From positions 1-56,683 of the forward strand of contig NZ_KQ948671.1 of assembly GCF_001514145.1 (NCBI RefSeq): a stretch of 56,683 nt of DNA, in the 5' to 3' direction. The notes beneath the pieces are model-generated. The model had not been told where the DNA came from. It ran no database searches and saw only the letters and a list, made by a program, of their open reading frames with translations. The first letter of the stretch is position 1. Every line of letters starts with the position of its first letter. This DNA is from Streptomyces canus. GTDB lineage: Bacteria; Actinomycetota; Actinomycetes; Streptomycetales; Streptomycetaceae. The translations under genes were made by a program, and so were the position numbers. This document shows, in pieces, positions 17,096 through 24,727 of the stretch.

Positions 17096-17464
17096 ATGGC
17101 GGAGCCCACGCCGCGTCGGAACGAACCGCGGCTGCGCCCCGCGCCCCTGCTGTTCGAGCCCGCACAGGTGGCCGACGACCCGGAGCACTTCTTCGACCTC
17201 GAGTCGATGGACGATCCGCGCGCGCTGCTGAGCCGGTCCACCGAGCTGGCGCAGGCCTTCCGTGCGGCGGCGGACCGTGCCGTGGAGTTCCAGGCGATGG
17301 CGGCGGCCCAGCTGGCCGACCCCAGGCGCTTCGACCGGCTCACGACGGCCGACATCGCCGAGCGCGCCGAGTGGACCGAGGACTACGCCAAGAAGATGGT
17401 CGAGTTCGGCCGGGATCTGCTGGGTGGCGCGGAGGGCGGAGCGGGGCACGCCGACCCCGTGTGA
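17096..17464 (+). CDS. Small helical protein, unknown
   Basis: 122 aa from an ATG preceded by GGAGGATGAAG. No domain recognised. The first 35 residues are Pro/Arg-rich; the rest is predicted alpha-helical and acidic, with DDPRALLSRSTELAQAFRAA and WTEDYAKKMVEFGRDLLGG. No membrane segment or signal. It starts 138 bp after the helicase gene in the same direction, so it could be read with that operon or from its own promoter. Real coding is supported by the strong ribosome-binding site and codon bias. Confidence 0.75.
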   Translation: MAEPTPRRNEPRLRPAPLLFEPAQVADDPEHFFDLESMDDPRALLSRSTELAQAFRAAADRAVEFQAMAAAQLADPRRFDRLTTADIAERAEWTEDYAKKMVEFGRDLLGGAEGGAGHADPV

Positions 17465-17478
17465 GCCCGTAAACGATC

Positions 17479-17494
17479 CCTGGCATATGCCAGG
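17479..17494. promoter_or_regulatory. Perfect 16-bp palindrome upstream of the PrimPol-like gene
   Basis: CCTGGCATATGCCAGG is a perfect palindrome 90 bp upstream of the ATG at 17584 and just after the previous stop. Its 14-bp core CTGGCATATGCCAG recurs exactly at 31808-31821, in front of the IclR gene. It is most likely a dimer-binding site; the protein is not identified. Confidence 0.5.
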
Positions 17495-17583
17495 CGGGCA
17501 AGATACCCCTCCTCGGCCCCTCCTGTCCCGATTTCCCGCAACTCTGTGGAACGTCCTGCTCACGCCCGGTAGATGTAGGCGAC

Positions 17584-18174
17584 ATGAGCACTCGCGACGA
17601 ACCGCTCTCCGACACACGCTTCGACGTCTCGGACGTCACCGCGGACGGAGCCGCCTGGCTCGCCTCGGCGGGAACGTACCCGCGCAGCACCCTGGCGCTC
17701 TGGGAGGAGCGCCCCGCGGCCCCGGTCGTACTGCCCTGCGGCACCGCCTTCGACGTGGTCAGCGCCCCCGCGATCTTCGGGCGCCGGATGCTGGACCGAC
17801 TCTGGGAGGAGGGGCCGGGCTCGGGGCCGGTGGCGATGCTCCGGGCCCGGATGCTGCTGTTCGCGGCGCCCGGCACGGCTCAGCGGCTGCCGTCGCTGCT
17901 GCGGTGGGAGGAGATCGGCCGTACGGCCGCGATCCCGCCGCTGCTGTGCCACGGCATCGGCGACGCGGTCACCGTCCCGGCCCCGCTGAGCGCCCCGAAA
18001 TCCGCGCCGGCCTCCCGCTGGCTGGTCGCCCCCGACACCCGCCACCCGTGGCTGCCGGGCCCGGAAATCCTGCTCTGGGCGGCGGTACGCGCGGCTCGCG
18101 CCGCCGTGCGGATATCGATTTTTCCCCCCGCCGATCAGGATGCTAAGGTCTACGACGTCAGCAGGCGCCGCTAG
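17584..18174 (+). CDS. PrimPol-N-like orphan protein; 3' end runs into tRNA-Lys
   Basis: 196 aa from an ATG. The sequence resembles the N-terminal primase/polymerase-like domain of Streptomyces proteins annotated as bifunctional DNA primase/polymerase, for example AAWLASAGTYPRSTLALWEE, VLPCGTAFDVVSAP, RMLLFAAPGTAQRLPSLLRW and WLVAPDTRHPWLPG, without the helicase half. Metal-binding acids expected in a working primase are not obvious. The last 20 codons (from about VRISIFPPADQ) pass through the tRNA promoter, and the stop TAG is part of the tRNA itself (bases 8-10 of the mature molecule), a 10-bp overlap. The function is unknown. Confidence 0.75.
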   Translation: MSTRDEPLSDTRFDVSDVTADGAAWLASAGTYPRSTLALWEERPAAPVVLPCGTAFDVVSAPAIFGRRMLDRLWEEGPGSGPVAMLRARMLLFAAPGTAQRLPSLLRWEEIGRTAAIPPLLCHGIGDAVTVPAPLSAPKSAPASRWLVAPDTRHPWLPGPEILLWAAVRAARAAVRISIFPPADQDAKVYDVSRRR

Positions 18175-18238
18175 CTCAGTTGGTTAGAGCAGCTGACTCT
18201 TAATCAGCGGGTCCGGGGTTCGAGTCCCTGGCGGCGCA
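18165..18238 (+). tRNA. tRNA-Lys (anticodon CTT), copy 1
   Basis: 74 nt cloverleaf with perfect 7-bp acceptor stem (GCGCCGC / GCGGCGC), D-arm GCTC/GAGC, anticodon arm CTGACTCTTAATCAG with CTT, T-arm with GGTTCGAGTCC, discriminator A, no encoded CCA. Identical in sequence to copies 2 and 3. The upstream GTCAGCAG is shared with copy 3. Confidence 0.97.
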
Positions 18239-18245
18239 CAGACAG

Positions 18246-18277
18246 TGAAGGCCTCTCGCGACTGCGGGGGGCCTTCA
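18246..18277 (+). terminator. Terminator hairpin after tRNA-Lys copy 1
   Basis: 14-bp stem TGAAGGCCTCTCGC / GCGGGGGGCCTTCA with two G-U type pairs and a 4-nt loop, eight bases after the tRNA. No U-run, as usual in Streptomyces. Confidence 0.75.
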
Positions 18278-18336
18278 TCCGTGACGGCACTGCAAGGCCG
18301 CCGGGGGTCCGGGGGTCGCCCCCCGGAAGACGCAGC

Positions 18337-18370
18337 ATCAGCGGGTCCGGGGTTCGACCCTGGCGGCGCA
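18337..18370 (+). repeat. Degenerate tRNA-Lys 3' half (pseudo-tRNA fragment)
   Basis: A 34-nt copy of the 3' 36 nt of tRNA-Lys (ATCAGCGGGTCCGGGGTTCG onward to GGCGGCGCA), lacking two bases in the T-loop strand. It is 134 bp after the same segment of the true tRNA and is preceded by the GGGGGTCCGGGGGTCG element also found in the array at 38501-39080. It cannot fold as a tRNA. Confidence 0.85.
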
Positions 18371-18376
18371 CGTTGT

Positions 18377-18423
18377 CGATGGCGAGGCGTGTTCGCGGAA
18401 AGCGCGAACCGGCCTCGCCATCG
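18377..18423. terminator. Bidirectional hairpin between tRNA-Lys copy 1 and the M6-like protease
   Basis: Outer stem CGATGGCGAGGC / GCCTCGCCATCG (12 bp) with a second inner stem GTTCGCG / CGCGAAC, a tall imperfect hairpin placed where rightward tRNA transcripts and leftward protease transcripts should end. Confidence 0.7.
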
Positions 18424-18504
18424 TCGTTTCTGCGCGGCTGCGCCGCGCGCTGTGGGGGCTCCGCCACCCACACGCCCTCCCTCACCGAGCCGTCGGCCGG
18501 GACG

Positions 18505-19758
18505 TCACCCGACCGCGATCTCCACGTTCCACGCCCCCGAGGCCGTTCGCCCGGTCACCTTTACGCGTACGTGCTCGCCCGGGACCGTGAAGGTCTCGCC
18601 GGTGTCGACGGGGGCGTCCGCGAGGGGTGGGTAGACGGAGTTCTCCCAGCAGGCCTCGGTACGGGGGTGGGCGTCGATCACCTGGATCGGGCCGCCGCCG
18701 GACGCGGCGCCGCTGTGGACGCGGTAGATCAGCACGCCCTGCCGGCAGGCCGCCTCGTCGTCGCCCGTCGCCGCGCGCCCCTCGAAGGCGAGCGCGCTGT
18801 CCGCCCCGGTGCGCACGACCGCGAGCTTGGTGCCGTGACCGGGCCCGAAGATCCCGGCGTTGCCGGGGCCGGACCCCAGCGGCTCCAGCGTCAGCCGCGT
18901 CGGTTTCGGCCCCCGTACGCACGTCACCTGCCGCCGCTCCAGCCAGCCCAGCTTCCACTTGTGCCAGGCGAAAAGATCGGGGGCGAGCCCGAACTGGCTG
19001 CCCATCAGGTCCCAGTCGCCGACATAGGTGTCCCAGTCGCCCTTGCCGTCCATCGGCCGGTGGTAGAGGTCCGGCAGGTCGAACACGTGGCCCGTCTCAT
19101 GGGCCAGCACCAGCCGGTCCGGCGGGTGCTTCTCGAAGACGGTGACCACCCGGCGGATGTCCGTGCCGTCGGCGCGCAGCGGTACGTCCAGGTTGACGAC
19201 CTTCGTGGCGTCCGAGTCGACGCCGGGCGCGTCCGGGTCGGCGACGAAGTAGACGACGTCGTAGCGCGAGAAGTCGACCTGCCCGTCGGCCGCGGCGAGC
19301 GCGTCGCGCAGATAGGCCCCCCGGTCCGCGGCGCTCCAGTCGCGCTGTATGGCGTAGGCCGTCGACGGGCGTGGCATCCGGATCCAGTGCCGCAGCGGGT
19401 GCGGGCGCAGGGTGAAGCGGCCGTAGGAGGCGTGCTGGAAGAAGCGGGTGGTGGCCGGGAAGTGATCGGCGGCCAGCTGGGCGGGGGCGGTCATCGGCCG
19501 GGCGTCCGGGAAGGACAGGAAGACCATGACCGCGTCGAGGGCGCGGGCCGGGCGAGGATAGGCGGCGTTCCAGGTGTCGAGGCCCTCCGAGTGGTGGGCC
19601 TCGGTGCGCTCCAGGGTGCAGGGCGCCGACGAGAAGGGTTCGGCTGCCGAGGGGCCGGTGACGAGGGAGGTGGAGGCGAGGGCCGCCATGGTGGTGAACA
19701 CGGCGGCGGTGCTGCGCAGTCGGGGGCGCGGGGGTGTGCGCGGAAACGGGCGCGGCAA
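18505..19758 (-). CDS. Secreted M6-like metalloprotease
   Basis: 417 aa from a TTG at 19758, chosen because GGAGG sits five bases upstream; a GTG at 19782 has no such site. A signal peptide (about residues 1-35, ending near GPSAAEPF) is followed by one zinc protease domain. The zinc site is LAHETGHVFDLPDLY (HExxH with downstream Asp), and the Met-turn-like GDWDLMGSQ follows 27 residues later, as in immune-inhibitor-A (M6) enzymes. The C-terminal 110 residues are beta-rich with two cysteines (EAACRQG, TEACWENS) and form a binding or propeptide-like domain. Expected to degrade proteins outside the cell. It is monocistronic and divergent from cdgA. Confidence 0.88.
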   Translation of the reverse strand: MPRPFPRTPPRPRLRSTAAVFTTMAALASTSLVTGPSAAEPFSSAPCTLERTEAHHSEGLDTWNAAYPRPARALDAVMVFLSFPDARPMTAPAQLAADHFPATTRFFQHASYGRFTLRPHPLRHWIRMPRPSTAYAIQRDWSAADRGAYLRDALAAADGQVDFSRYDVVYFVADPDAPGVDSDATKVVNLDVPLRADGTDIRRVVTVFEKHPPDRLVLAHETGHVFDLPDLYHRPMDGKGDWDTYVGDWDLMGSQFGLAPDLFAWHKWKLGWLERRQVTCVRGPKPTRLTLEPLGSGPGNAGIFGPGHGTKLAVVRTGADSALAFEGRAATGDDEAACRQGVLIYRVHSGAASGGGPIQVIDAHPRTEACWENSVYPPLADAPVDTGETFTVPGEHVRVKVTGRTASGAWNVEIAVG

Positions 19759-20073
19759 CGGGACCTCCGGGAGCGGTTTCACGGGATACCGCACCCAGCC
19801 TGTGTTGTTTTGTGGTGGTACGCCCTGTTTATCTGCACCGGATGAGTGAGGCGGCGTGACCTGACGGGCCGGCCGACACCCCCGAATCACTCACGGAACG
19901 TCACAACCGGTCCCGGGCCCCAAGAACCCGTCCAGCTGCGGGCAGAAACGATCTGCCAGAAGGGGTTGCCGGTCCTCCAGACTGGGCAATGGCTGGAAGG
20001 GCCCGGGGGCAGCCTCTATGATCGGCACACTTTCCTGCGCGGACAGCGATCGAGTGCACTGCGGGAGCGAGCG
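19759..20073. promoter_or_regulatory. Divergent promoter region of protease and cdgA, with candidate BldD half-sites
   Basis: 315 bp without a gene. AGTGA at 19845-19849 and TCACT at 19887-19891 are inverted half-sites matching the two arms of the BldD consensus (AGTGA ... TCAC), with a 37-bp gap; another TCAC follows at 19891-19894. cdgA is a known BldD target in S. coelicolor, so the location is right, but the gap is longer than typical and the match is short. No clear -10/-35 pair stood out. Confidence 0.4.
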
Positions 20074-21888
20074 GTGAACGGAACGTCCGAAGGGCCGGCG
20101 CCCGCGGCAGACCTCGACGGGTCGGCCGTAACAGAGAGTGACATCACGACACCTGCTCGTACGGAGCCCCCGACGCACCGTGCCGCGTTCGCGGCGGCGC
20201 CCCTGGCCATGGCCGTGGTGGACCGCGAGGGCACGGTCGTCGACGCCAACCCCGCCTTCGGCGAGCTGCTCGGCGCCGTACCGGAGGAGCTGGCCGGGGC
20301 CCAGGCCGCCGACCTGGTGGATCTGGCCTCGGACGCCCGCACCTGGCACTCCTACCGCGAGGTGCTGCGCGGCCGGCAGTCGAAATTGCGCTTCAAGCGG
20401 CGGCTCAAGCATCCCGACGGGCACTCGATGTGGGCGCAGATCACGATCACCCCGCTGGCCGAAGGCCCCCAGGAATCCCCCGGCGTCCTGCTGTCCGTCG
20501 CCGACATCACCGCCCGCCGTGAACTCCAGGCCCGGCTGCGGCACTTGCAGATGCACGACCCGGTGACGCGGCTGCCCAACCGCACGCTGTTCTTCGAACG
20601 GCTGACGGCCGCGCTGGAGCCGGAGTCGTACGAGCAGGGCGGCACGGGCCGGATCGGGCTGTGCTACCTGGACCTCGACGGGTTCCAGGCCGTCAACGAC
20701 ACCCTCGGCCACCGGGTCGGCGACCGGCTGCTGGCCGCCGTCGCCGAGCGGCTCACGCGCTGCGCGGACGAGGCCGGCCACGGGCGGGCGACCGCTCCCC
20801 TGGTGGCGAGGCTGGGCGGTGACGAGTTCGCGCTGCTCGTCGAGGACTCCACGGGCACCGAACAGCTCGCCGACCTCGCCGAGTCCTTGCTGAAGGCCGT
20901 CCAGGCGCCCTTCGACGTCTCCGGCAACCGGATGTCGGTGTCGGCGTCGATCGGGGTCGTCGAGCGGCAGGCGGAGGGCACCTCGGCGACGGGTCTGATG
21001 CAGGCCGCCGACACCACGCTGTACTGGGCCAAGGCGGACGGCCGGGACCGCTGGACGCTCTTCGACCCCGAGCGCAACGCCCACCGCATGACCCGCCAGG
21101 CCCTTGCCTCCACGCTCCGCCCGGCCATCGAGCGCGGCGAGTTCCAGCTGGAGTACCAGCCGCTGGTGGGCATGGAGGACGGCCGGCTGCGCGGGGTGGA
21201 GGCGCTGGTGCGCTGGAACCACCCGCAGTTCGGGATGCTGACGCCGAATCGGTTCATCGCACTGGCCGAGGAGGACGGATCGATCGTCCCGCTCGGCCGC
21301 TGGATCCTCGACACCGCGTGCCGCCAGGCCCGTCAGTGGCAGCTCGACCACCCCGACGAGCCGCCGATCTTCGTCAGCGTCAACGTGGCGGTCCGTCAGG
21401 TGTGGGACTCCGACCTGGTCGCGGACGTGGCGAAGACCCTCGCGGAGACCGGCCTGGCACCCCATCTCCTCCAGCTCGAACTCACCGAGTCCGCGGTGAT
21501 GGGCTCGGCGGGCCGCCCGCTGCAGGCCCTCCAGGCGCTGAGCGACATGGGCGTCGGCATCGCGATCGACGACTTCGGCACGGGCTACTCGAACCTCGCC
21601 TACCTCAGCCGCCTGCCGGTCTCCGTCCTGAAGCTGGACGGCTCCTTCGTGCGCGGCTTCCAGTACGAGGGCGAGGGCGTCCCCCCGAACCCGGCCGACG
21701 AGGTCGTCGTCGAGGCGATGATCCAGCTCGCCCACCGCCTCGGCCTCACCGTCACCGCGGAGTGCGTCGAGACCTCGGCCCAGGCCAGCCGCCTACGCCG
21801 GATCGGCTGCGACACCGGCCAGGGCTGGCTGTACTCGCGGCCGGTGTCGCCGGATCGCATCTCCGGGCTGATGGGCGTGAAGGCCTAG
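20074..21888 (+). CDS. cdgA: CdgA: PAS-GGDEF-EAL cyclic di-GMP enzyme
   Basis: 604 aa from GTG 20074, preceded by GGGAG. Domains in order: PAS (about residues 36-155, FAAAPLAMAVVDREGTVVDA), GGDEF (about 160-325) with an intact ARLGGDEFALLVE active-site loop, and EAL (about 340-590) with GVEALVRWNHP, LELTESAVM, IDDFGTGYSNL and TAECVET. Both catalytic domains keep their signature motifs, so it may both make and break cyclic di-GMP. In Streptomyces this nucleotide drives BldD dimerisation and holds cells in vegetative growth. It matches SCO2817 by architecture and by position relative to cslA. No transmembrane segments. Its stop overlaps the convergent LLM gene by four bases. Confidence 0.9.
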   Translation: MNGTSEGPAPAADLDGSAVTESDITTPARTEPPTHRAAFAAAPLAMAVVDREGTVVDANPAFGELLGAVPEELAGAQAADLVDLASDARTWHSYREVLRGRQSKLRFKRRLKHPDGHSMWAQITITPLAEGPQESPGVLLSVADITARRELQARLRHLQMHDPVTRLPNRTLFFERLTAALEPESYEQGGTGRIGLCYLDLDGFQAVNDTLGHRVGDRLLAAVAERLTRCADEAGHGRATAPLVARLGGDEFALLVEDSTGTEQLADLAESLLKAVQAPFDVSGNRMSVSASIGVVERQAEGTSATGLMQAADTTLYWAKADGRDRWTLFDPERNAHRMTRQALASTLRPAIERGEFQLEYQPLVGMEDGRLRGVEALVRWNHPQFGMLTPNRFIALAEEDGSIVPLGRWILDTACRQARQWQLDHPDEPPIFVSVNVAVRQVWDSDLVADVAKTLAETGLAPHLLQLELTESAVMGSAGRPLQALQALSDMGVGIAIDDFGTGYSNLAYLSRLPVSVLKLDGSFVRGFQYEGEGVPPNPADEVVVEAMIQLAHRLGLTVTAECVETSAQASRLRRIGCDTGQGWLYSRPVSPDRISGLMGVKA

Positions 21889-22976
21889 CGGGTCGTGGGC
21901 AGTCCGTAGGCGTCCGCGACGAGTTCGTAGGAGCGCAGGCGTGCGTCACCGCTGTGCGCGTTGCCCGTGAGCATCAACTCGTCGGCGCCGGTGCGCTTGT
22001 GGAGGTCGTCGAGGCCGGAGCGGACCTCGTCGGCGGTGCCGTGGATGACGTTGGCGTTCCAGGAGTTGGCGAACTCCTCCTCCATCGGGCTGAATTCGTG
22101 GGCCTCCGCCTCCTCGGGGGTGGGGACCAGGCCGGGACGGCCGGTGCGCAGCCGGATCATGCTGAGCGCGGCGGCGCGGACCTGGCGGCGGGCCTCCCGC
22201 TCGTCGTCGGTGGCGAGGGCGGAGACGCCGATGAGGGCGTACGGCTCGTCGAGGACCGCGGAGGGCCGGAAGGACTCGCGGTACAGGTCCAGGGCCGGGA
22301 CGGTGTTCTGCGCCGAGAAGTGGTGCGCGAAGGCGAAGGGCAGGCCCAGGGAGCCGGCCAGCTGGGCGCTGAAGCCGGAGGAGCCGAGCAGCCAGAGCGG
22401 CGGGCGGTGCGGGGACTGGACGCCACCGGGTGAGGTCGCCTGGACGGGACCGGGTACGGCGTGGATACGGCGGTAGGGGTGGCCGTCGGGGAAGTCGTCG
22501 TCCAGGAAGCGGGTGAGCTCGGCGAGCTGCTGGGGGAAGTCGTCGGCGCCTTCGTTCAGCCGGTCACTGCGGCGCAGGGCGGCCGCGGTGGCGCCGTCCG
22601 TGCCGGGCGCCCGGCCGAGGCCCAGGTCGATCCGTCCGGGGGCCATCGCCTCCAGCGTGCCGAACTGCTCCGCGATCACCAGCGGGGCGTGATTGGGGAG
22701 CATGACGCCGCCCGAGCCGAGCCGGATGCGGGTGGTGTGGGCGGCGAGGTGGGCGAGGATCACCGCGGGGGACGAGGACGCCACGCCCGGCATGGAGTGG
22801 TGCTCGGCGATCCAGTAGCGGTGGAAGCCGCGGGACTCGGTGAGCCTGGCGATGGCGACGCTGGTGCGCAGGGCGTCGCCGGCCGTGCGTCCGGCGCCGA
22901 CGGTGACCAGGTCCAGTACCGAGAGAGGTACGGGGGCGGTGCCCTGTGCGGTACCTCGGATCTCGTCTTCCGCCAC
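21885..22976 (-). CDS. LLM-class flavin-dependent oxidoreductase
   Basis: 363 aa from GTG 22976, chosen for an AGGAGG nine bases upstream; ATG 22997 and ATG 23018 would add 7 or 14 residues. Bacterial luciferase-like monooxygenase fold: LDLVTVGAGRT, YWIAEHHSMPGVASSSPAVI and RIRLGSGGVMLPNHAPLVIAEQ, the last being the FMN-binding strand of the YhbW/MsnO8 group. Predicted flavin (FMN) rather than F420 dependent. Substrate unknown. Convergent with cdgA, stop codons overlapping. Confidence 0.9.
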   Translation of the reverse strand: MAEDEIRGTAQGTAPVPLSVLDLVTVGAGRTAGDALRTSVAIARLTESRGFHRYWIAEHHSMPGVASSSPAVILAHLAAHTTRIRLGSGGVMLPNHAPLVIAEQFGTLEAMAPGRIDLGLGRAPGTDGATAAALRRSDRLNEGADDFPQQLAELTRFLDDDFPDGHPYRRIHAVPGPVQATSPGGVQSPHRPPLWLLGSSGFSAQLAGSLGLPFAFAHHFSAQNTVPALDLYRESFRPSAVLDEPYALIGVSALATDDEREARRQVRAAALSMIRLRTGRPGLVPTPEEAEAHEFSPMEEEFANSWNANVIHGTADEVRSGLDDLHKRTGADELMLTGNAHSGDARLRSYELVADAYGLPTTR

Positions 22977-23168
22977 GGTGGGGTGCCTCCTGCTCATGAG
23001 CCGTGCGCTGTCAGTCACGAAGTAACAGGAGAGTGTCTCCGTTTATTCCCCGGGGCGGATCGAGGATTCCTGGAGCACCGGCTTCCGCATCCCGACCTGC
23101 GTCGACGGCTTGCCGCACCGGCCCCCGGGTACTCAAAGCGCACAAATCCACAATCCGGAGGGATCGCC

Positions 23169-23429
23169 ATGACGCGAGAGAACCGGTCGCGGCCGTCGGA
23201 ACTCGGACCGCTCGAACCCGGCACCAGACAGCGCGCCCAGTTGTCCATCCGTATCGCCGACATCGCGTGGACCGCGCTGAGTGTCGTCGCCGCCCTGTGG
23301 GTGGTCCTGGCCGCCGCCGACGCCGTGCGCGGCACCGGCTCGTGGGCCTACTGCGCCGTGGCCCTGGTACTGCTGGCCATCGGCCTGACGATGCGGTTGC
23401 GTGCCGTCCGCCGCCGCGACCGGATGTGA
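23169..23429 (+). CDS. Small two-helix membrane protein
   Basis: 86 aa from an ATG with GGAGG seven bases upstream. An N-terminal charged region is followed by two hydrophobic segments (about residues 31-51 and 57-75) and a basic tail RLRAVRRRDRM, predicting an N-in, C-in hairpin. Unknown function; 13 bp before the next membrane gene, so the two are one operon. Confidence 0.8.
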   Translation: MTRENRSRPSELGPLEPGTRQRAQLSIRIADIAWTALSVVAALWVVLAAADAVRGTGSWAYCAVALVLLAIGLTMRLRAVRRRDRM

Positions 23430-23442
23430 CGGGAGGCAGGCC

Positions 23443-23976
23443 GTGGAACGCGTCAACTCCTTTCTCGGCAAGCACCTGTGGGTCCAGGCCGCCCTGTCCC
23501 TCCTGGTCGCGTGCGCCGTGGTGCTGCTGCTGTCCCCGGATCGCTCGATCGCCTCGGTCCCGCTGTACGTGGTGTTCGCCTCGGTCGGCGGGGTCGGCGT
23601 CATGCTCGCCGTGCGGCGCCGGGAGAAGCAGGCCGCCGGAGGCTCCGTGGACAGCCTCGTGTCGCTCGACCGGAAGCTTCGCCGGGGCGAGGTCCCCACG
23701 GCGCCGCAGGAGCGGCAGGTCGTGCGCGACCTGGTCGAACAGCGTCTGCACCGGTCCCGCCACCGGGTCGCGGCCCAGGTCTTCCTCGCCGTCCTGTTCT
23801 GCGCGGTCGTGGTGCTGACGGCCCTGACCGCGAGCCTGCCGCAGACCCTCGGCATGGGCCTGTTCGCCGGGGTCTTCCTGGGCTGGCTCGTCCTGTACGG
23901 AAACCGTCAGCACCGGCGACTGCGCGCCATGCACACGGAACTCACCGCCGAGGCCGCCCAGGACCGTCGGCGGTGA
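23443..23976 (+). CDS. Four-helix membrane protein, unknown
   Basis: 177 aa from a GTG with GGGAGGCAGG just upstream. Two hydrophobic segments near the N-terminus (about 13-31 and 37-54), a basic cytoplasmic loop (RRREKQAAGG ... RKLRRGE) and two more segments (about 109-127 and 132-152). The loop contains PTAPQERQVVRDLVEQ. I do not recognise the family. Co-transcribed with the two-helix protein before it. Confidence 0.78.
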   Translation: MERVNSFLGKHLWVQAALSLLVACAVVLLLSPDRSIASVPLYVVFASVGGVGVMLAVRRREKQAAGGSVDSLVSLDRKLRRGEVPTAPQERQVVRDLVEQRLHRSRHRVAAQVFLAVLFCAVVVLTALTASLPQTLGMGLFAGVFLGWLVLYGNRQHRRLRAMHTELTAEAAQDRRR

Positions 23977-23995
23977 GCCCGTGAACAGGCGCGTC

Positions 23996-24727
23996 TCACA
24001 CCTGGACGATCGGCTCCCTGGTGAACAGCGCCCCCATGGCCGGAGCGTTCACCCGGCGGTCCGTCAGCCGCAGCGCCTCCCAGACCGTGACCTGGTTCGC
24101 GGTGAGGACCGGCTTGCCGAGCTCCTTCTCCAGGGCCGGGATGTGCGTGGCCGTGTGGAGGGCGGTGTCCGGGAGGAGCACCGCCTCGGCGTCCGGCGAG
24201 TCGGCCTCCCGGGCCAGCGCGAAGACCTCCTCCTCGCCCCAGGTGCCGACCTCCGCGGCGGTGATGATCCCGGCGCCGCGGACCTGGAGGACCTCGACTC
24301 CGCCCGCCCGCAGGAACTCCGCGAACAGGCCGGCCACGTCGTCCGGGTAGGTCGCCGCGACCGCCACCCGCTCGGCCCCGATCTCCTGGGCCGCGTGCAC
24401 GAAGGCGAACGACGTCGAGGACGCGGCCATGCCGGCCGCGCGGGCGAGGGTGCGCACCTGCTCGTGGGCACCCTCCCAGCCGTAGACGAAACTGCCGCTG
24501 GTGCAGGCCCAGACGACGGACTCGGCGCCCGACATGCGCAGTTCCTCGACACCGGCGGCGAGCCGTTCGGCCGAGCCCATCTCCAGGAGGGCGTCCACGC
24601 GGTGCGCGTCGGTGCCGATGTCGGTGTGGACGACGTCCAGGCGGATGTCGCTGCCCAGGAGCTGTTCGATGCGTGGATAGTCGTCCTCGGCGGAGTGGCC
24701 CGGGTAGAGGAATCCGAGAGCGGTCAT
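23996..24727 (-). CDS. Asp/Glu racemase-fold protein with only the first cysteine
   Basis: 243 aa from ATG 24727, overlapping the preceding gene's stop by four bases. It belongs to the Asp/Glu racemase superfamily (maleate isomerase / arylmalonate decarboxylase branch): ALGFLYPGHSAEDDYPRIEQ, VVWACTSGSFVYGWEG with the N-terminal catalytic Cys, and the C-terminal TANQVTVWEALR. The position of the second catalytic Cys is occupied by Asp (LLPDTALHT). Arylmalonate decarboxylase keeps only the C-terminal Cys, so this is the opposite pattern, and a racemase or isomerase two-base mechanism is not possible as known. Similar genes are called EutA in ectoine loci. Paired with the complete paralogue at 24724. 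Confidence 0.85.
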   Translation of the reverse strand: MTALGFLYPGHSAEDDYPRIEQLLGSDIRLDVVHTDIGTDAHRVDALLEMGSAERLAAGVEELRMSGAESVVWACTSGSFVYGWEGAHEQVRTLARAAGMAASSTSFAFVHAAQEIGAERVAVAATYPDDVAGLFAEFLRAGGVEVLQVRGAGIITAAEVGTWGEEEVFALAREADSPDAEAVLLPDTALHTATHIPALEKELGKPVLTANQVTVWEALRLTDRRVNAPAMGALFTREPIVQV

